64,000 nt of DNA from Auanema rhodensis (taxonomy: Eukaryota > Nematoda > Chromadorea > Rhabditida > Rhabditidae): positions 4,774,001 through 4,838,000 of the forward strand of contig OZ059896.1 in the NCBI GenBank assembly GCA_964057225.1, read 5' to 3'. This document shows positions 12,620-26,700 of the stretch, piece after piece; position 1 is the stretch's first letter, and every line of letters starts with the position of its first letter. The position numbers and the translations under genes were made by a program. The notes beneath the pieces were generated by a model. It searched no databases and was not told the origin of the DNA. It saw only the letters and a program-made list of their open reading frames with translations.

Positions 12620-15427
12620 TTGAAAAATGATGCATTAGTGTATGTTGAGTTTCCATGTACACTCAACAATGCTTCCAAAAACATTTTGACAAAAATTTTC
12701 CCGAAAAATTTCAAAATAATTTCACAAAAAGTAGATGTTTTTAGATTCCTTTTTTCAAGACAAAGACGATGGACATTGTTATTCAACAAAAAAATTAATT
12801 CTTCACGGTGAAAATCGAGGATATAAGTGTGAACCTATATCAGTTGATATCTCGGTGCATTTTTAAGCTAGCGCAAATCTGATAACACAGATCGACGCAG
12901 CTTAAAAATCCACATCGAATGCACTATACTACATTGGGAAACACTCAATACAAAAATTAGTTATGATCGTTTGAAAAATGATGCATTAGTGTATGTTGAG
13001 TTTCCATGTACACTCAACATTGCTTCCAAAAACATTTTGACAAAAATTTTCCCGAAAAATTTCAAAATAATTTCACAAAAAGTAGATGTTTTTAGATTCC
13101 TTTTTTCAAGACAAAGACGATGGACATTGTTATTCAACAAAAAAATTAATTCTTCACGGTGAAAATCGAGGATATAAGTGTGAACTTATATCAGTTGATA
13201 TCTCGGTGCATTTTTAAGCTAGCGCAAATCTGATAACACAGATCGACGCAGCTTAAAAATCCACATCGAATGCACTATACTACATTGGGAAACACTCAAT
13301 ACAAAAATTAGTTATGATCGTTTGAAAAATGATGCATTAGTGTATGTTGAGTTTCCATGTACACTCAACATTGCTTCCAAAAACATTTTGACAAAAATTT
13401 TCCCGAAAAATTTCAAAATAATTTCACAAAAAGTAGATGTTTTTAGATTCTTTTTTTCAAGACAAAGACGATGGTCATTGTCATTCAACAAAAAAATTAA
13501 TTCTTCACGGTGAAAATCGAGGATATAAGTGTGAACCTATATCAGTTGATATCTCGGTGCATTTTCAAGCTAGCGCAAATCTGATAACACAGATCGACGC
13601 AGCTTAAAAATCCGCATCGAATGCACTATACTACATGGAGAAACGCTCAATACAAAAATTAGTTATGATCGTTTGAAAAATGATGCATTAGTGTATGTTG
13701 AGTTTCCATGTACACTCAAAATTGCTTCCAAAAACATTTTGACAAAAATTTTTTCGAAAAATTTGAAAATAATTTAGCAAAAAGTAGATGTTTTTAGATT
13801 CCTGTTTTCAAGACAAAGACGATGGACATTGTTATTCAACAAAAAAATTAATTCTTCACGGTGAAAATCGAGGATATAAGTGTGAACCTATATCAGTTGA
13901 TATCTCGGTGCATTTTCAAGCTAGCGCAAATCTGATAACACAGATCGACGCAGCTTAAAAATCCGCATCGAATGCACTATACTACATGGAGAAACGCTCA
14001 ATACAAAAATTAGTTATGATCGTTTGAAAAATGATGCATTAGTGTATGTTGAGTTTCCATGTACACTCAACATTGCTTCCAAAAACATTTTGACAAAAAT
14101 TTTCCCGAAAAATTTCAAAATAATTTCCCAAAAAGTAGATGTTTTTAGATTCCTTTTTTCAAGACAAAGACGATGGACATTGTTATTCAACAAAAAAATT
14201 AATTCTTCAGGATGAAAATCGAGGATATAAGTGTGAACTTATATCAGTTGATATCTCGGTGCATTTTTAAGCTAGCGCAAATCTGATAACACAGATCGAC
14301 GCAGCTTAAAAATCCACATCGAATGCACTATACTACATTGGGAAACACTCAATACAAAAATTAGTTATGATCGTTTGAAAAATGATGCATTAGTGTATGT
14401 TGAGTTTCCATGTACACTCAACATTGCTTCCAAAAACATTTTGACAAAAATTTTCCCGAAAAATTTCAAAATAATTTCACAAAAAGTAGATGTTTTTAGA
14501 TTCCTTTTTTCAAGACAAAGACGATGGACATTGTTATTCAACAAAAAAATTAATTCTTCAGGGTGAAAATCGAGGATATAAGTGTGAACTTATATCAGTT
14601 GATATCTCGGTGCATTTTTAAGCTAGCGCAAATCTGATAACACAGATCGACGCAGCTTAAAAATCCACATCGAATGCACTATACTACATTGGGAAACACT
14701 CAATACAAAAATTAGTTATGATCGTTTGAAAAATGATGCATTAGTGTATGTTGAGTTTCCATGTACACTCAACATTGCTTCCAAAAACATTTTGACAAAA
14801 ATTTTCCCGAAAAATTTCAAAATAATTTCACAAAAAGTAGATGTTTTTAGATTCCTTTTTTCAAGACAAAGACGATGGACATTGTTATTCAACAAAAAAA
14901 TTAATTCTTCAGGGTGAAAATCGAGGATATAAGTGTGAACTTATATCAGTTGATATCTCGGTGCATTTTCAAGCTAGCGCAAATCTGATAACACAGATCG
15001 ACGCAGCTTAAAAATCCACATCGAATGCACTATACTACATTGGGAAACACTCAATACAAAAATTAGTTATGATCGTTTGAAAAATGATGCATTAGTGTAT
15101 GTTGAGTTTCCATGTACACTCAACATTGCTTCCAAAAACATTTTGACAAAAATTTTCCCGAAAAATTTCAAAATAATTTCACAAAAAGTAGATGTTTTTA
15201 GATTCCTTTTTTCAAGACAAAGACGATGGACATTGTTATTCAACAAAAAAATTAATTCTTCACGGTGAAAATCGAGGATATAAGTGTGAACCTATATCAG
15301 TTGATATCTCGGTGCATTTTCAAGCTAGCGCAAATCTGATAACACAGATCGACGCAGCTTAAAAATCCGCATCGAATGCACTATACTACATGGAGAAACG
15401 CTCAATACAAAAATTAGTTATGATCGT
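12620..15427 (+). repeat. Cluster of A monomers with attgggaaacactc flank
   Basis: Flanks near 12,935, 13,285, 14,335, 14,690 and 15,040 carry ccacatcgaatgcac and attgggaaacactc in place of ccgcatcgaatgcac and atggagaaacgctc. These markers are confined to this stretch apart from a partial version near 22,738-22,770. One hybrid monomer (13673) sits inside the cluster, splitting it. This is a local expansion of a private variant. Confidence 0.7.
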
Positions 15428-17182
15428 TTGAAAAATGATGCATTAGTGTATGTTGAGTTTCCATGTACACTCAACAATGCTTCCAAAAACATTTTGACAA
15501 AAATTTTCCCGAAAAATTTCAAAATAATTTCACAAAAAGTAGATGTTTTTAGATTCCTTTTTTCAAGACAAAGACGATGGACAATGTTATTCAACGAAAA
15601 AATTAAATCTTCAGGGTGAAAATCGAGGATATAAGTGTGAACCTATATCAGTTGATATCTCGGTTCATTTTTAAGCTAGCGCAAATCTGATAACACAGAT
15701 CGACGCAGCTTAAAAATCCGCATCGAATGTACTATACTACATTAAGAAACGCTCAATACAAAAATTAGTTATGATTGTTTGAAAAATGATGCATTAGTGT
15801 ATGTTGAGTTTCCATGTACACTCAACATTGCTTCCAAAAACATTTTGACAAACATTTTCCCGAAAAATTTCAGAATAAATTTACAAAAAGTAGATGTTTT
15901 TAGATTCCTTTTTTCAAGACAAAGACGATGGACATTGTCATTCAACAAAAAAATTAATTCTTCACGGTGAAAATCGAGGATATAAGTGTGAACCTATATC
16001 AGTTGATATCTCGGTTCATTTTTAAGCTAGCGCAAATCTGATAACACAGATCGACGCAGCTTAAAAATCCGCATCGAATGCACTATACTACATTAAGAAA
16101 CGCTCAATACAAAAATTAGTTATGATCGTTTGAAAAATGATGCATTAGTGTATGTTGAGTTTCCATGTACACACAACAATGCTTCCAAAAACATTTTGAC
16201 AAAAATTTTCCCGAAAAATTTCAAAATAATTTTACAAAAAGTAGATGTTTTTAGATTTCTTTTTTCAAAACAAAGACGATGGACATTGTCATTCAACAAA
16301 AAAATTAATTCTTCACGGTGAAAATCGAGGATATAAGTGTGAACCTATATCAGTTGATATCTCGGTGCATTTTTAAGCTAGCGCAAATCTGATAACACAG
16401 ATCGACGCAGCTTAAAAATCCGCATCGAATGCACTATACTACATTAAGCAACGCTCAATACAAAAATTAGTTATGATCGTTTGAAAAATGATGCATTAGT
16501 GTATGTTGAGTTTCCATGTACACACAACATTGCTTCCAAAAACATTTTGACAAAAATTTTCCCGAAAAATTTCAAAATAATTTTACAAAAAGTAGATGTT
16601 TTTAGATTTCTTTTTTCAAGACAAAGACGATGGACATTGTCATTCAACAAAAAAATTAATTCTTCACGGTGAAAATCGAGGATATAAGTGTGAACCTATA
16701 TCAGTTGATATCTCGGTGCATTTTTAAGCTAGCGCAAATCTGATAACACAGATCGACGCAGCTTAAAAATCCGCATCGAATGTACTATACTACATTAAGA
16801 AACGCTCAATACAAAAATTAGTTATGATCGTTTGAAAAATGATGCATTAGTGTATGTTGAGTTTCCATGTACACACAACATTGCTTCCAAAAACATTTTG
16901 ACAAAAATTTTCCCGAAAAATTTCAAAATAATTTTACAAAAAGTAGATGTTTTTAGATTTCTTTTTTCAAGACAAAGACGATGGACATTGTCATTCAACA
17001 AAAAAATTAATTCTTCACGGTGAAAATCGAGGATATAAGTGTGAACCTATATCAGTTGATATCTCGGTGCATTTTTAAGCTAGCGCAAATCTGATAACAC
17101 AGATCGACGCAGCTTAAAAATCCGCATCGAATGCACTATACTACATTAAGCAACGCTCAATACAAAAATTAGTTATGATCGT

Positions 17183-20100
17183 TTGAAAAATGATGCATTA
17201 GTGTATGTTGAGTTTCCATGTACACTCAACATTGCTTCCAAAAACATTTTGACAAAAAGTTTCCCGAAAAATTTCAAAATAATTTCACAAAAAGTAGATG
17301 TTTTTAGATTCCTTTTTTCAAGACAAAGACGATGGACATTGTTATTCAACAAAAAAATTAATTCTTCAGGGTGAAAATCGAGGATATAAGTGTGAACTTA
17401 TATCAGTTGATATCTCGGTGTATTTTTAAGGTAGCGCAAATCTGATAACACAGATCGACCCAGCTTAAAAATCCGCATCGAATGCACTATACTACATTAA
17501 GAAACGCTCAATACAAAAATTAGTTATGATCCTTTGAAAAATGATGCATTAGTGTATGTTGAGTTTCCATGTACACTCAACATTGCTTCCAAAAACATTT
17601 TGACAAAAAGTTTCCCGAAAAATTTCAAAATAATTTCACAAAAAGTAGATGTTTTTAGATTCCTTTTTTCAAGACAAAGACGATGGACATTGTTATTCAA
17701 CAAAAAAATTAATTCTTCAGGATGAAAATCGAGGATATAAGTGTGAACTTATATCAGTTGATATCTCGGTGCATTTTTAAGCTAGCGCAAATCTGATAAC
17801 ACAGATCGACGCAGCTTAAACATCCGCATCGAATGCACTATACTACATGGAGAAACGCTCAATACAAAAATTAGTTATGATCGTTCGAAAAATGATGCAT
17901 TAGTGTATGTTGAGTTTCCATGTACACTCAACATTGCTTCCAAAAACATTTTGACAAAAATTTTCCCGAAAAATTTCAAAATAATTTCACAAAAAGTAGA
18001 TGTGTTTAGATTCCTTTTTTCAAGACAAAGACGATGGACAATGTTATTCAACGAAAAAATTAAATCTTCAGGGTGAAAATCGAGGATATAAGTGTGAATC
18101 TATATCAGTTGATATCTCGGTTCATTTTTAAGCTAGCGCAAATCTGATAACACAGATCGACGCAGCTTAAAAATCCGCATCGAATGTACTATACTACATT
18201 AAGAAACGCTCAATACAAAAATTAGTTATGATCGTTTGAAAAATGATGCATTAGTGTATGTTGAGTTTCCATGTACACTCAACATTGCTTCCAAAAACAT
18301 TTTGACAAAAAGTTTCCCGAAAAATTTCAAAATAATTTCACAAAAAGTAGATGTTTTTAGATTCTTTTTTTCAAGACAAAGACGATGGACATTGTTATTC
18401 AACAAAAAAATTAATTCTTCAGGGTGAAAATCGAGGATATAAGTGTGAACCTATATCAGTTGATATCTCGGTGCATTTTTAAGCTAGCGCAAATCTGATA
18501 ACACAGATCGACGCAGCTTAAAAATCCGCATCGAATGTACTATACTACATTAAGAAACGCTCAATACAAAAATTAGTTATGATCGTTTGAAAAATGATGC
18601 ATTAGTGTATGTTGAGTTTCCATGTACACACAACATTGCTTCCAAAAACATTTTGACAAAAATTTTCCCGAAAAATTTCAAAATAATTTTACAAAAAGTA
18701 GATGTTTTTAGATTTCTTTTTTCAAGACAAAGACGATGGACATTGTCATTCAACAAAAAAATTAATTCTTCACGGTGAAAATCGAGGATATAAGTGTGAA
18801 CCTATATCAGTTGATATCTCGGTGCATTTTTAAGCTAGCGCAAATCTGATAACACAGATCGACGCAGCTTAAAAATCCGCATCGAATGCACTATACTACA
18901 TTAAGCAACGCTCAATACAAAAATTAGTTATGATCGTTTGAAAAATGATGCATTAGTGTATGTTGAGTTTCCATGTACACTCAACATTGCTTCCAAAAAC
19001 ATTTTGACAAAAAGTTTCCCGAAAAATTTCAAAATAATTTCACAAAAAGTAGATGTTTTTAGATTCCTTTTTTCAAGACAAAGACGATGGACATTGTTAT
19101 TCAACAAAAAAATTAATTCTTCAGGGTGAAAATCGAGGATATAAGTGTGAACTTATATCAGTTGATATCTCGGTGTATTTTTAAGGTAGCGCAAATCTGA
19201 TAACACAGATCGACCCAGCTTAAAAATCCGCATCGAATGCACTATACTACATTAAGAAACGCTCAATACAAAAATTAGTTATGATCCTTTGAAAAATGAT
19301 GCATTAGTGTATGTTGAGTTTCCATGTACACTCAACATTGCTTCCAAAAACATTTTGACAAAAAGTTTCCCGAAAAATTTCAAAATAATTTCACAAAAAG
19401 TAGATGTTTTTAGATTCCTTTTTTCAAGACAAAGACGATGGACATTGTTATTCAACAAAAAAATTAATTCTTCAGGATGAAAATCGAGGATATAAGTGTG
19501 AACTTATATCAGTTGATATCTCGGTGCATTTTTAAGCTAGCGCAAATCTGATAACACAGATCGACGCAGCTTAAACATCCGCATCGAATGCACTATACTA
19601 CATGGAGAAACGCTCAATACAAAAATTAGTTATGATCGTTCGAAAAATGATGCATTAGTGTATGTTGAGTTTCCATGTACACTCAACATTGCTTCCAAAA
19701 ACATTTTGACAAAAATTTTCCCGAAAAATTTCAAAATAATTTCACAAAAAGTAGATGTTTTTAGATTCCTTTTTTCAAGACAAAGACGATGGACAATGTT
19801 ATTCAACGAAAAAATTAAATCTTCAGGGTGAAAATCGAGGATATAAGTGTGAATCTATATCAGTTGATATCTCGGTTCATTTTTAAGCTAGCGCAAATCT
19901 GATAACACAGATCGACGCAGCTTAAAAATCCGCATCGAATGTACTATACTACATTAAGAAACGCTCAATACAAAAATTAGTTATGATCGTTTGAAAAATG
20001 ATGCATTAGTGTATGTTGAGTTTCCATGTACACACAACATTGCTTCCAAAAACATTTTGACAAAAATTTTCCCGAAAAATTTCAAAATAATTTTACAAAA

Positions 20101-21394
20101 AGTAGATGTTTTTAGATTTCTTTTTTCAAGACAAACACGATGGACATTGTCATTCAACAAAAAAATTAATTCTTCACGGTGAAAATCGAGGATATAAGTG
20201 TGAACTTATATCAGTTGATATCTCGGTGCATTTTTAAGCTAGCGCAAATCTGATAACACAGATCGACGCAGCTTAAACATCCGCATCGAATGCACTATAC
20301 TACATGGAGAAACGCTCAATACAAAAATTAGTTATGATCCTTTGAAAAATGATGCATTAGTGTATGTTGAGTTTCCATGTACACTCAACATTGCTTCCAA
20401 AAACATTTTGACAAAAAGTTTCCCGAAAAATTTCAAAATAATTTCACAAAAAGTAGATGTTTTTAGATTCCTTTTTTCAAGACAAAGACGATGGACATTG
20501 TTATTCAACAAAAAAATTAATTCTTCAGGATGAAAATCGAGGATATAAGTGTGAACTTATATCAGTTGATATCTCGGTGCATTTTTAAGCTAGCGCAAAT
20601 CTGATAACACAGATCGACGCAGCTTAAACATCCGCATCGAATGCACTATACTACATGGAGAAACGCTCAATACAAAAATTAGTTATGATCGTTCGAAAAA
20701 TGATGCATTAGTGTATGTTGAGTTTCCATGTACACTCAACATTGCTTCCAAAAACATTTTGACAAAAATTTTCCCGAAAAATTTCAAAATAATTTCACAA
20801 AAAGTAGATGTTTTTAGATTCCTTTTTTCAAGACAAAGACGATGGACAATGTTATTCAACGAAAAAATTAAATCTTCAGGGTGAAAATCGAGGATATAAG
20901 TGTGAATCTATATCAGTTGATATCTCGGTTCATTTTTAAGCTAGCGCAAATCTGATAACACAGATCGACGCAGCTTAAAAATCCGCATCGAATGTACTAT
21001 ACTACATTAAGAAACGCTCAATACAAAAATTAGTTATGATCGTTTGAAAAATGATGCATTAGTGTATGTTGAGTTTCCATGTACACACAACATTGCTTCC
21101 AAAAACATTTTGACAAAAATTTTCCCGAAAAATTTCAAAATAATTTTACAAAAAGTAGATGTTTTTAGATTTCTTTTTTCAAGACAAACACGATGGACAT
21201 TGTCATTCAACAAAAAAATTAATTCTTCACGGTGAAAATCGAGGATATAAGTGTGAACCTATATCAGTTGATATCTCGGTGCATTTTTAAGCTAGCGCAA
21301 ATCTGATAACAAAGATCGACGCAGCTTAAAAATCCGCATCGAATGCACTATACTACATTGAGCAACGCTCAATACAAAAATTAGTTATGATCGT
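17183..21394 (+). repeat. Nested five- and three-monomer duplications
   Basis: The order A6, A6 (with gatcctttg), then a monomer with gatcgttcg, beginning at 17183, recurs at 18938, five monomers (1,755 bp) later. The triplet starting at 19289 (gatcctttg, gatcgttcg, A5 with caaacacgatgg) recurs at 20342, three monomers (1,053 bp) later. Rare shared markers at each position show these are copied blocks rather than coincidences. The second triplet diverges in its final flank (aacaaagatcg, attgagcaacg near 21,310-21,367). Confidence 0.8.
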
Positions 21395-23799
21395 TTGAAA
21401 AATGATGCATTAGTGTATGTTGAGTTTCCATGTACACTCAACATTGCTTCCAAAAACATTTTGACAAAAAGTTTCCCGAAAAATTTCAAAATAATTTCAC
21501 AAAAAGTAGATGTTTTTAGATTCTTTTTTTCAAGACAAAGACGATGGACATTGTTATTCAACAAAAAAATTAATTCTTCAGGGTGAAAATCGAGGATATA
21601 AGTGTGAACTTATATCAGTTGATATCTCGGTGTATTTTTAAGGTAGCGCAAATCTGATAACACAGATCGACCCAGCTTAAAAATCCGCATCGAATGCACT
21701 ATACTACATTAAGAAACGCTCAATACAAAAATTAGTTATGATCCTTTGAAAAATGATGCATTAGTGTATGTTGAGTTTCCATGTACACTCAACATTGCTT
21801 CCAAAAACATTTTGACAAAAAGTTTCCCGAAAAATTTCAAAATAATTTCACAAAAAGTAGATGTTTTTAGATTCCTTTTTTCGAGACAAAGACGATGGAC
21901 ATTGTTATTCAACAAAAAAATTAATTCTTCACGGTGAAAATCGAGGATATAAGTGTGAACCTATATCAGTTGATATCTCGGTGCATTTTCAAGCTAGCGC
22001 AAATCTGATAACACAGATCGACGCAGCTTAAACATCCGCATCGAATGCACTATACTACATGGAGAAACGCTCAATACAAAAATTAGTTATGATCGTTTGA
22101 AAAATGATGCATTAGTGTATGTTGAGTTTCCATGTACACTCAACATTGCTTCCAAAAACATTTTGACAAAAATTTTCCCGAAAAATTTCAAAATAATTTC
22201 ACAAAAAGTAGATGTTTTTAGATTCCTTTTTTCAAGACAAAGACGATGGACAATGTTATTCAACGAAAAAATTAAATCTTCAGGGTGAAAATCGAGGATA
22301 TAAGTGTGAATCTATATCAGTTGATATCTCGGTTCATTTTTAAGCTAGCGCAAATCTGATAACACAGATCGACGCAGCTTAAAAATCCGCATCGAATGTA
22401 CTATACTACATTAAAAAACGCTCAATACAAAAATTAGTTATGATCGTTTGAAAAATGATGCATTAGTGTATGTTGAGTTTCCATGTACACACAACATTGC
22501 TTCCAAAAACATTTTGACAAAAATTTTCCCGAAAAATTTCAAAATAATTTTACAAAAAGTAGATGTTTTTAGATTTCTTTTTTCAAGACAAAGACGATGG
22601 ACATTGTCATTCAACAAAAAAATTAATTCTTCACGGTGAAAATCGAGGATATAAGTGTGAACCTATATCAGTTGATATCTCGGTGCATTTTTAAGCTAGC
22701 GCAAATCTGATAACACAGATCGACGCAGCTTGAAAATCCACATCGAATGCACTATACTACATTGAGAAACACTCAATACAAAAATTAGTTATGATCGTTT
22801 GAAAAATGATGCATTAGTGTATGTTGAGTTTCCATGTACACTCAACATTGCTTCCAAAAACATTTTGACAAAAATTTTCCCGAAAAATTTCAAAATAATT
22901 TCACAAAAAGTAGATGTTTTTAGATTCCTTTTTTCAAGACAAAGACGATGGACATTGTTATTCAACAAAAAAATTAATTCTTCACGGTGAAAATCGAGGA
23001 TATAAGTGTGAACCTATATCAGTTGATATCTCGGTGCATTTTCAAGCTAGCGCAAATCTGATAACACAGATCGACGCAGCTTAAAAATCCGCATCGAATG
23101 CACTATACTACATTGAGAAAAGCTAAATACAAAAATTAGTTATGATCGTTTGAAAAATGATGCATTAGTGTATGTTGAGTTTCCATGTACACTCAAAATT
23201 GCTTCCAAAAACATTTTGACAAAAATGTTTTCGAAAAATTTCAAAATAATTTAGCAAAAAGTAGATGTTTTTAGATTCCTTTTTTCAAGGCAAAAACGAT
23301 AGACAATGTTATTCAACGAAAAAATTAATTCTTCAGGGTGAAAATCGAGGATATAGGTGTGAACTTATATCAGTTGATATCTCGGTGCATTTTCAAGCTA
23401 GCGCAAATCTGATAGTACAGATCGACGCAGCTTAAAAATCCGCATCGAATGCACTGAACTACATTGAGAAAAGCTAAATACAAAAATTAGTTATGATCGT
23501 TTGAAAAATGATGCATTAGTGTATGTTGAGTTTCCATGTACACTCAAAATTGCTTCCAAAAACATTTTGACAAAAATTTTTTCGAAAAATTTGAACATAA
23601 TTTAGCAAAAAGTAGATGTTTTTAGATTCCTTTTTTCAAGGCAAAAACGATAGACAATGTTATTCAACGAAAAAATTAATTCTTCAGGGTGAAAATCGAG
23701 GATATAGGTGTGAACTTATATCAGTTGATATCTCGGTGCATTTTCAAGCTAGCGCAAATCTGATAGTACAGATCGACGCAGCTTAAAAATCCGCATCGA

Positions 23800-26700
23800 A
23801 TGCACTATACTACATTGAGAAACGCTTAATACAAAAATTAGTTATGATCGTTTGAAAAATGATGCATTAGTGTATGTTGAGTTTCCATGTACACTCAACA
23901 TTGCTTCCAAAAACATTTTGACAAAAATTTTTTCGAAAAATTTCAAAATAATTTAGCAAAAAGTAGATGTTTTTAGATTTCTTTTTTCAAGGCAAAAACG
24001 ATGGACAATGTTATTCAACGAAAAAATTAATTCTTCAGGGTGAAAATCGAGGATATAAGTGTGAACTTATATCAGTTGATATCTCGGTGCATTTTTAAGC
24101 TAGCGCAAATCTGATAACACAGATCGACGCAGCTTAAAAATCCGCATCGAATGCATTATATTACATTGAGAAAAGCTAAATACAAAAATTAGTTATGATC
24201 GTTTGAAAAATGATGCATTAGTGTATGTTGAGTTTCCATGTACACTCAAAATTGCTTCCAAAAACATTTTGACAAAAATGTTTTCGAAAAATTTCAAAAT
24301 AATTTAGCAAAAAGTAGATGTTTTTAGATTCCTTTTTTCAAGGCAAAAACGATGGACAATGTTATTCAACGAAAAAATTAATTCTTCAGGGTGAAAATCG
24401 AGGATATAAGTGTGAACTTATATCAGTTGATATCTCGGTGCATTTTTAAGCTAGCGCAAATCTGATAACACAGATCGACGCAGCTTAAAAATCCGCATCG
24501 AATGCACTAAACTTCATTGAGAAAAGCTTAATACAAAAATTAGTTATGATCGTTTGAAAAATGATGCATTAGCGTATGTTGAGTTTCCATGTACACTCAA
24601 AATTGCTTCCAAAAACATTTTGACAAAAATTTTTTCGAAAAATTTGAGAATAATTTAGCAAAAAGTAGAAGTTTTTAGATTCCTTTTTTCAAGGCAAAAA
24701 CGATAGACAATGTTATTCAACGAAAAAATTAATTCTTCAGGGTGAAAATCGAGGATATAGGTGTGAACTTATATCAGTTGATATCTCGGTGCATTTTCAA
24801 GCTAGCGCAAATCTGATAGTACAGATCGACGCAGCTTAAAAATCCGCATCGAATGCACTATACTACATTGAGAAACGCTTAATACAAAAATTAGTTATGA
24901 TCGTTTGAAAAATGATGCATTAGTGTATGTTGAGTTTCCATGTACACTCAAAATTGCTTCCAAAAACATTTTGACAAAAATTTTTTCGAAAAATTTCAAA
25001 ATAATTTAGCAAAAAGTAGATGTTTTTAGATTCCTTTTTTCAAGGCAAAAACGATGGACAATGTTATTCAACGAAAAAATTAATTCTTCAGGGTGAAAAT
25101 CGAGGATATAAGTGTGAACTTATATCAGTTGATATCTCGGTGCATTTTTAAGCTAGCGCAAATCTGATAACACAGATCGACGCAGCTTAAAAATCCGCAT
25201 CGAATGCACTATATTACATTGAGAAAAGCTAAATACAAAAATTAGTTATGATCGTTTGAAAAATGATGCATTAGTGTATGTTGAGTTTCCATGTACACTC
25301 AAAATTGCTTCCAAAAACATTTTGACAAAAATTTTTTCGAAAAATTTCAAAATAATTTAGCAAAAAGTAGATGTTTTTAGATTCCTTTTTTCAAGGCAAA
25401 AACGATGGACAATGTTATTCAACGAAAAAATTATTTCTTCAGGGTGAAAATCGAGGATATAAGTGTAAACTTATATCAGTTGATATCTCGGTGCATTTTT
25501 AAGCTAGCGCAAATCTGATAACACAGATCGACGCAGCATAAAAATCCGCATCGAATGCACTATACTACATTGAGAAAAGCTAAATACAAAAATTAGTTAT
25601 GATCGTTTGAAAAATGATGCATTAGTGTATGTTGAGTTTCCATGTACACTCAAAATTGCTTCCAAAAACATTTTGACAAAAATTTTTTCGAAAAATTTCA
25701 AAATAATTTAGCAAAAAGTAGATGTTTTTAGATTCCTTTTTTCAAGGCAAAAACGATGGACAATGTTATTCAACGAAAAAATTAATTCTCCAGGGTGAAA
25801 ATCGAGGATATAAGTGTGAACTTATATCAGTTGATATCTCGGTGCATTTTTAAGCTAGCGCAAATCTGATAACACAGATCGACGCAGCTTAAAAATCCGC
25901 ATCGAATGCACTATACTACATTGAGAAAAGCTAAATACAAAAATTAGTTATGATCGTTTGAAAAATGATGCATTAGTGTATGTTGAGTTTCCATGTACAC
26001 TCAAAATTGCTTCCAAAAACATTTTGACAAAAATTTTTTCGAAAAATTTGAGAATAATTTAGCAAAAAGTAGAAGTTTTTAGATTCCTTTTTTCAAGGCA
26101 AAAACGATAGACAATGTTATTCAACGAAAAAATTAATTCTTCAGGGTGAAAATCGAGGATATAGGTGTGAACTTATATCAGTTGATATCTCGGTGCATTT
26201 TCAAGCTAGCGCAAATCTGATAGTACAGATCGACGCAGCTTAAAAATCCGCATCGAATGCACTATACTACATTGAGAAACGCTTAATACAAAAATTAGTT
26301 ATGATCGTTTGAAAAATGATGCATTAGTGTATGTTGAGTTTCCATGTACACTCAAAATTGCTTCCAAAAACATTTTGACAAAAATTTTTTCGAAAAATTT
26401 CAAAATAATTTAGCAAAAAGTAGATGTTTTTAGATTTCTTTTTTCAAGGCAAAAACGATGGACAATGTTATTCAACGAAAAAATTAATTCTTCAGGGTGA
26501 AAATCGAGGATATAAGTGTGAACTTATATCAGTTGATATCTCGGTGCATTTTTAAGCTAGCGCAAATCTGATAACACAGATCGACGCAGCTTAAAAATCC
26601 GCATCGAATGCATTATATTACATTGAGAAAAGCTAAATACAAAAATTAGTTATGATCGTTTGAAAAATGATGCATTAGTGTATGTTGAGTTTCCATGTAC

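Larger units (their letters stand above)
335..14023 (+). repeat. Eight A/B hybrid monomers in domain A
   Basis: Monomers beginning at 335, 2090, 3143, 4898, 9812, 10163, 12269 and 13673 carry a B-like centre (caaaattgc, ttttttcgaaaaatttg, aatttagc) but A-type sequence on both sides (caagacaaagacgatgg and the A flank). All eight share the private tttgaaaataatttagc, which I do not see in the B monomers. They therefore look like copies of one ancestral recombinant rather than eight separate events. Gene conversion or unequal exchange is the inferred cause. Confidence 0.8.
1..23110 (+). repeat. 351-bp satellite, subfamily A domain
   Basis: About 65 monomers sharing caagacaaagacgatgg in the middle and mostly lacking the aatttagc variant. 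Subtypes seen: A1 (caacaatgc, cccgaaaaatttc); A3 (caaacattttcccg, cagaataaattt, gtcattc); A4 (gacaatgttattcaacg, aaatcttcaggg); A5 (acacaacattgc, aattttac, gtcattc); A6 (aaaaagtttcccg). A1 dominates the first 13 kb, and A5/A6 dominate 16-22.5 kb. The change to subfamily B falls between the last A-type centre, ending about 22,990, and the B-type flank attgagaaaagctaaat near 23,112. Confidence 0.9.

Noticed and set aside
686-22990. Fifty-four near-identical 63-codon open frames (starting KNDALVYVEF after the first codon), one per 351-bp monomer
   Set aside because: They start at TTG, not ATG. 351 is a multiple of three, so the same frame recurs automatically. Domain B monomers carry an in-frame TAG in the same place. 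Variation is not biased toward silent sites by eye. They are chance frames in a satellite.
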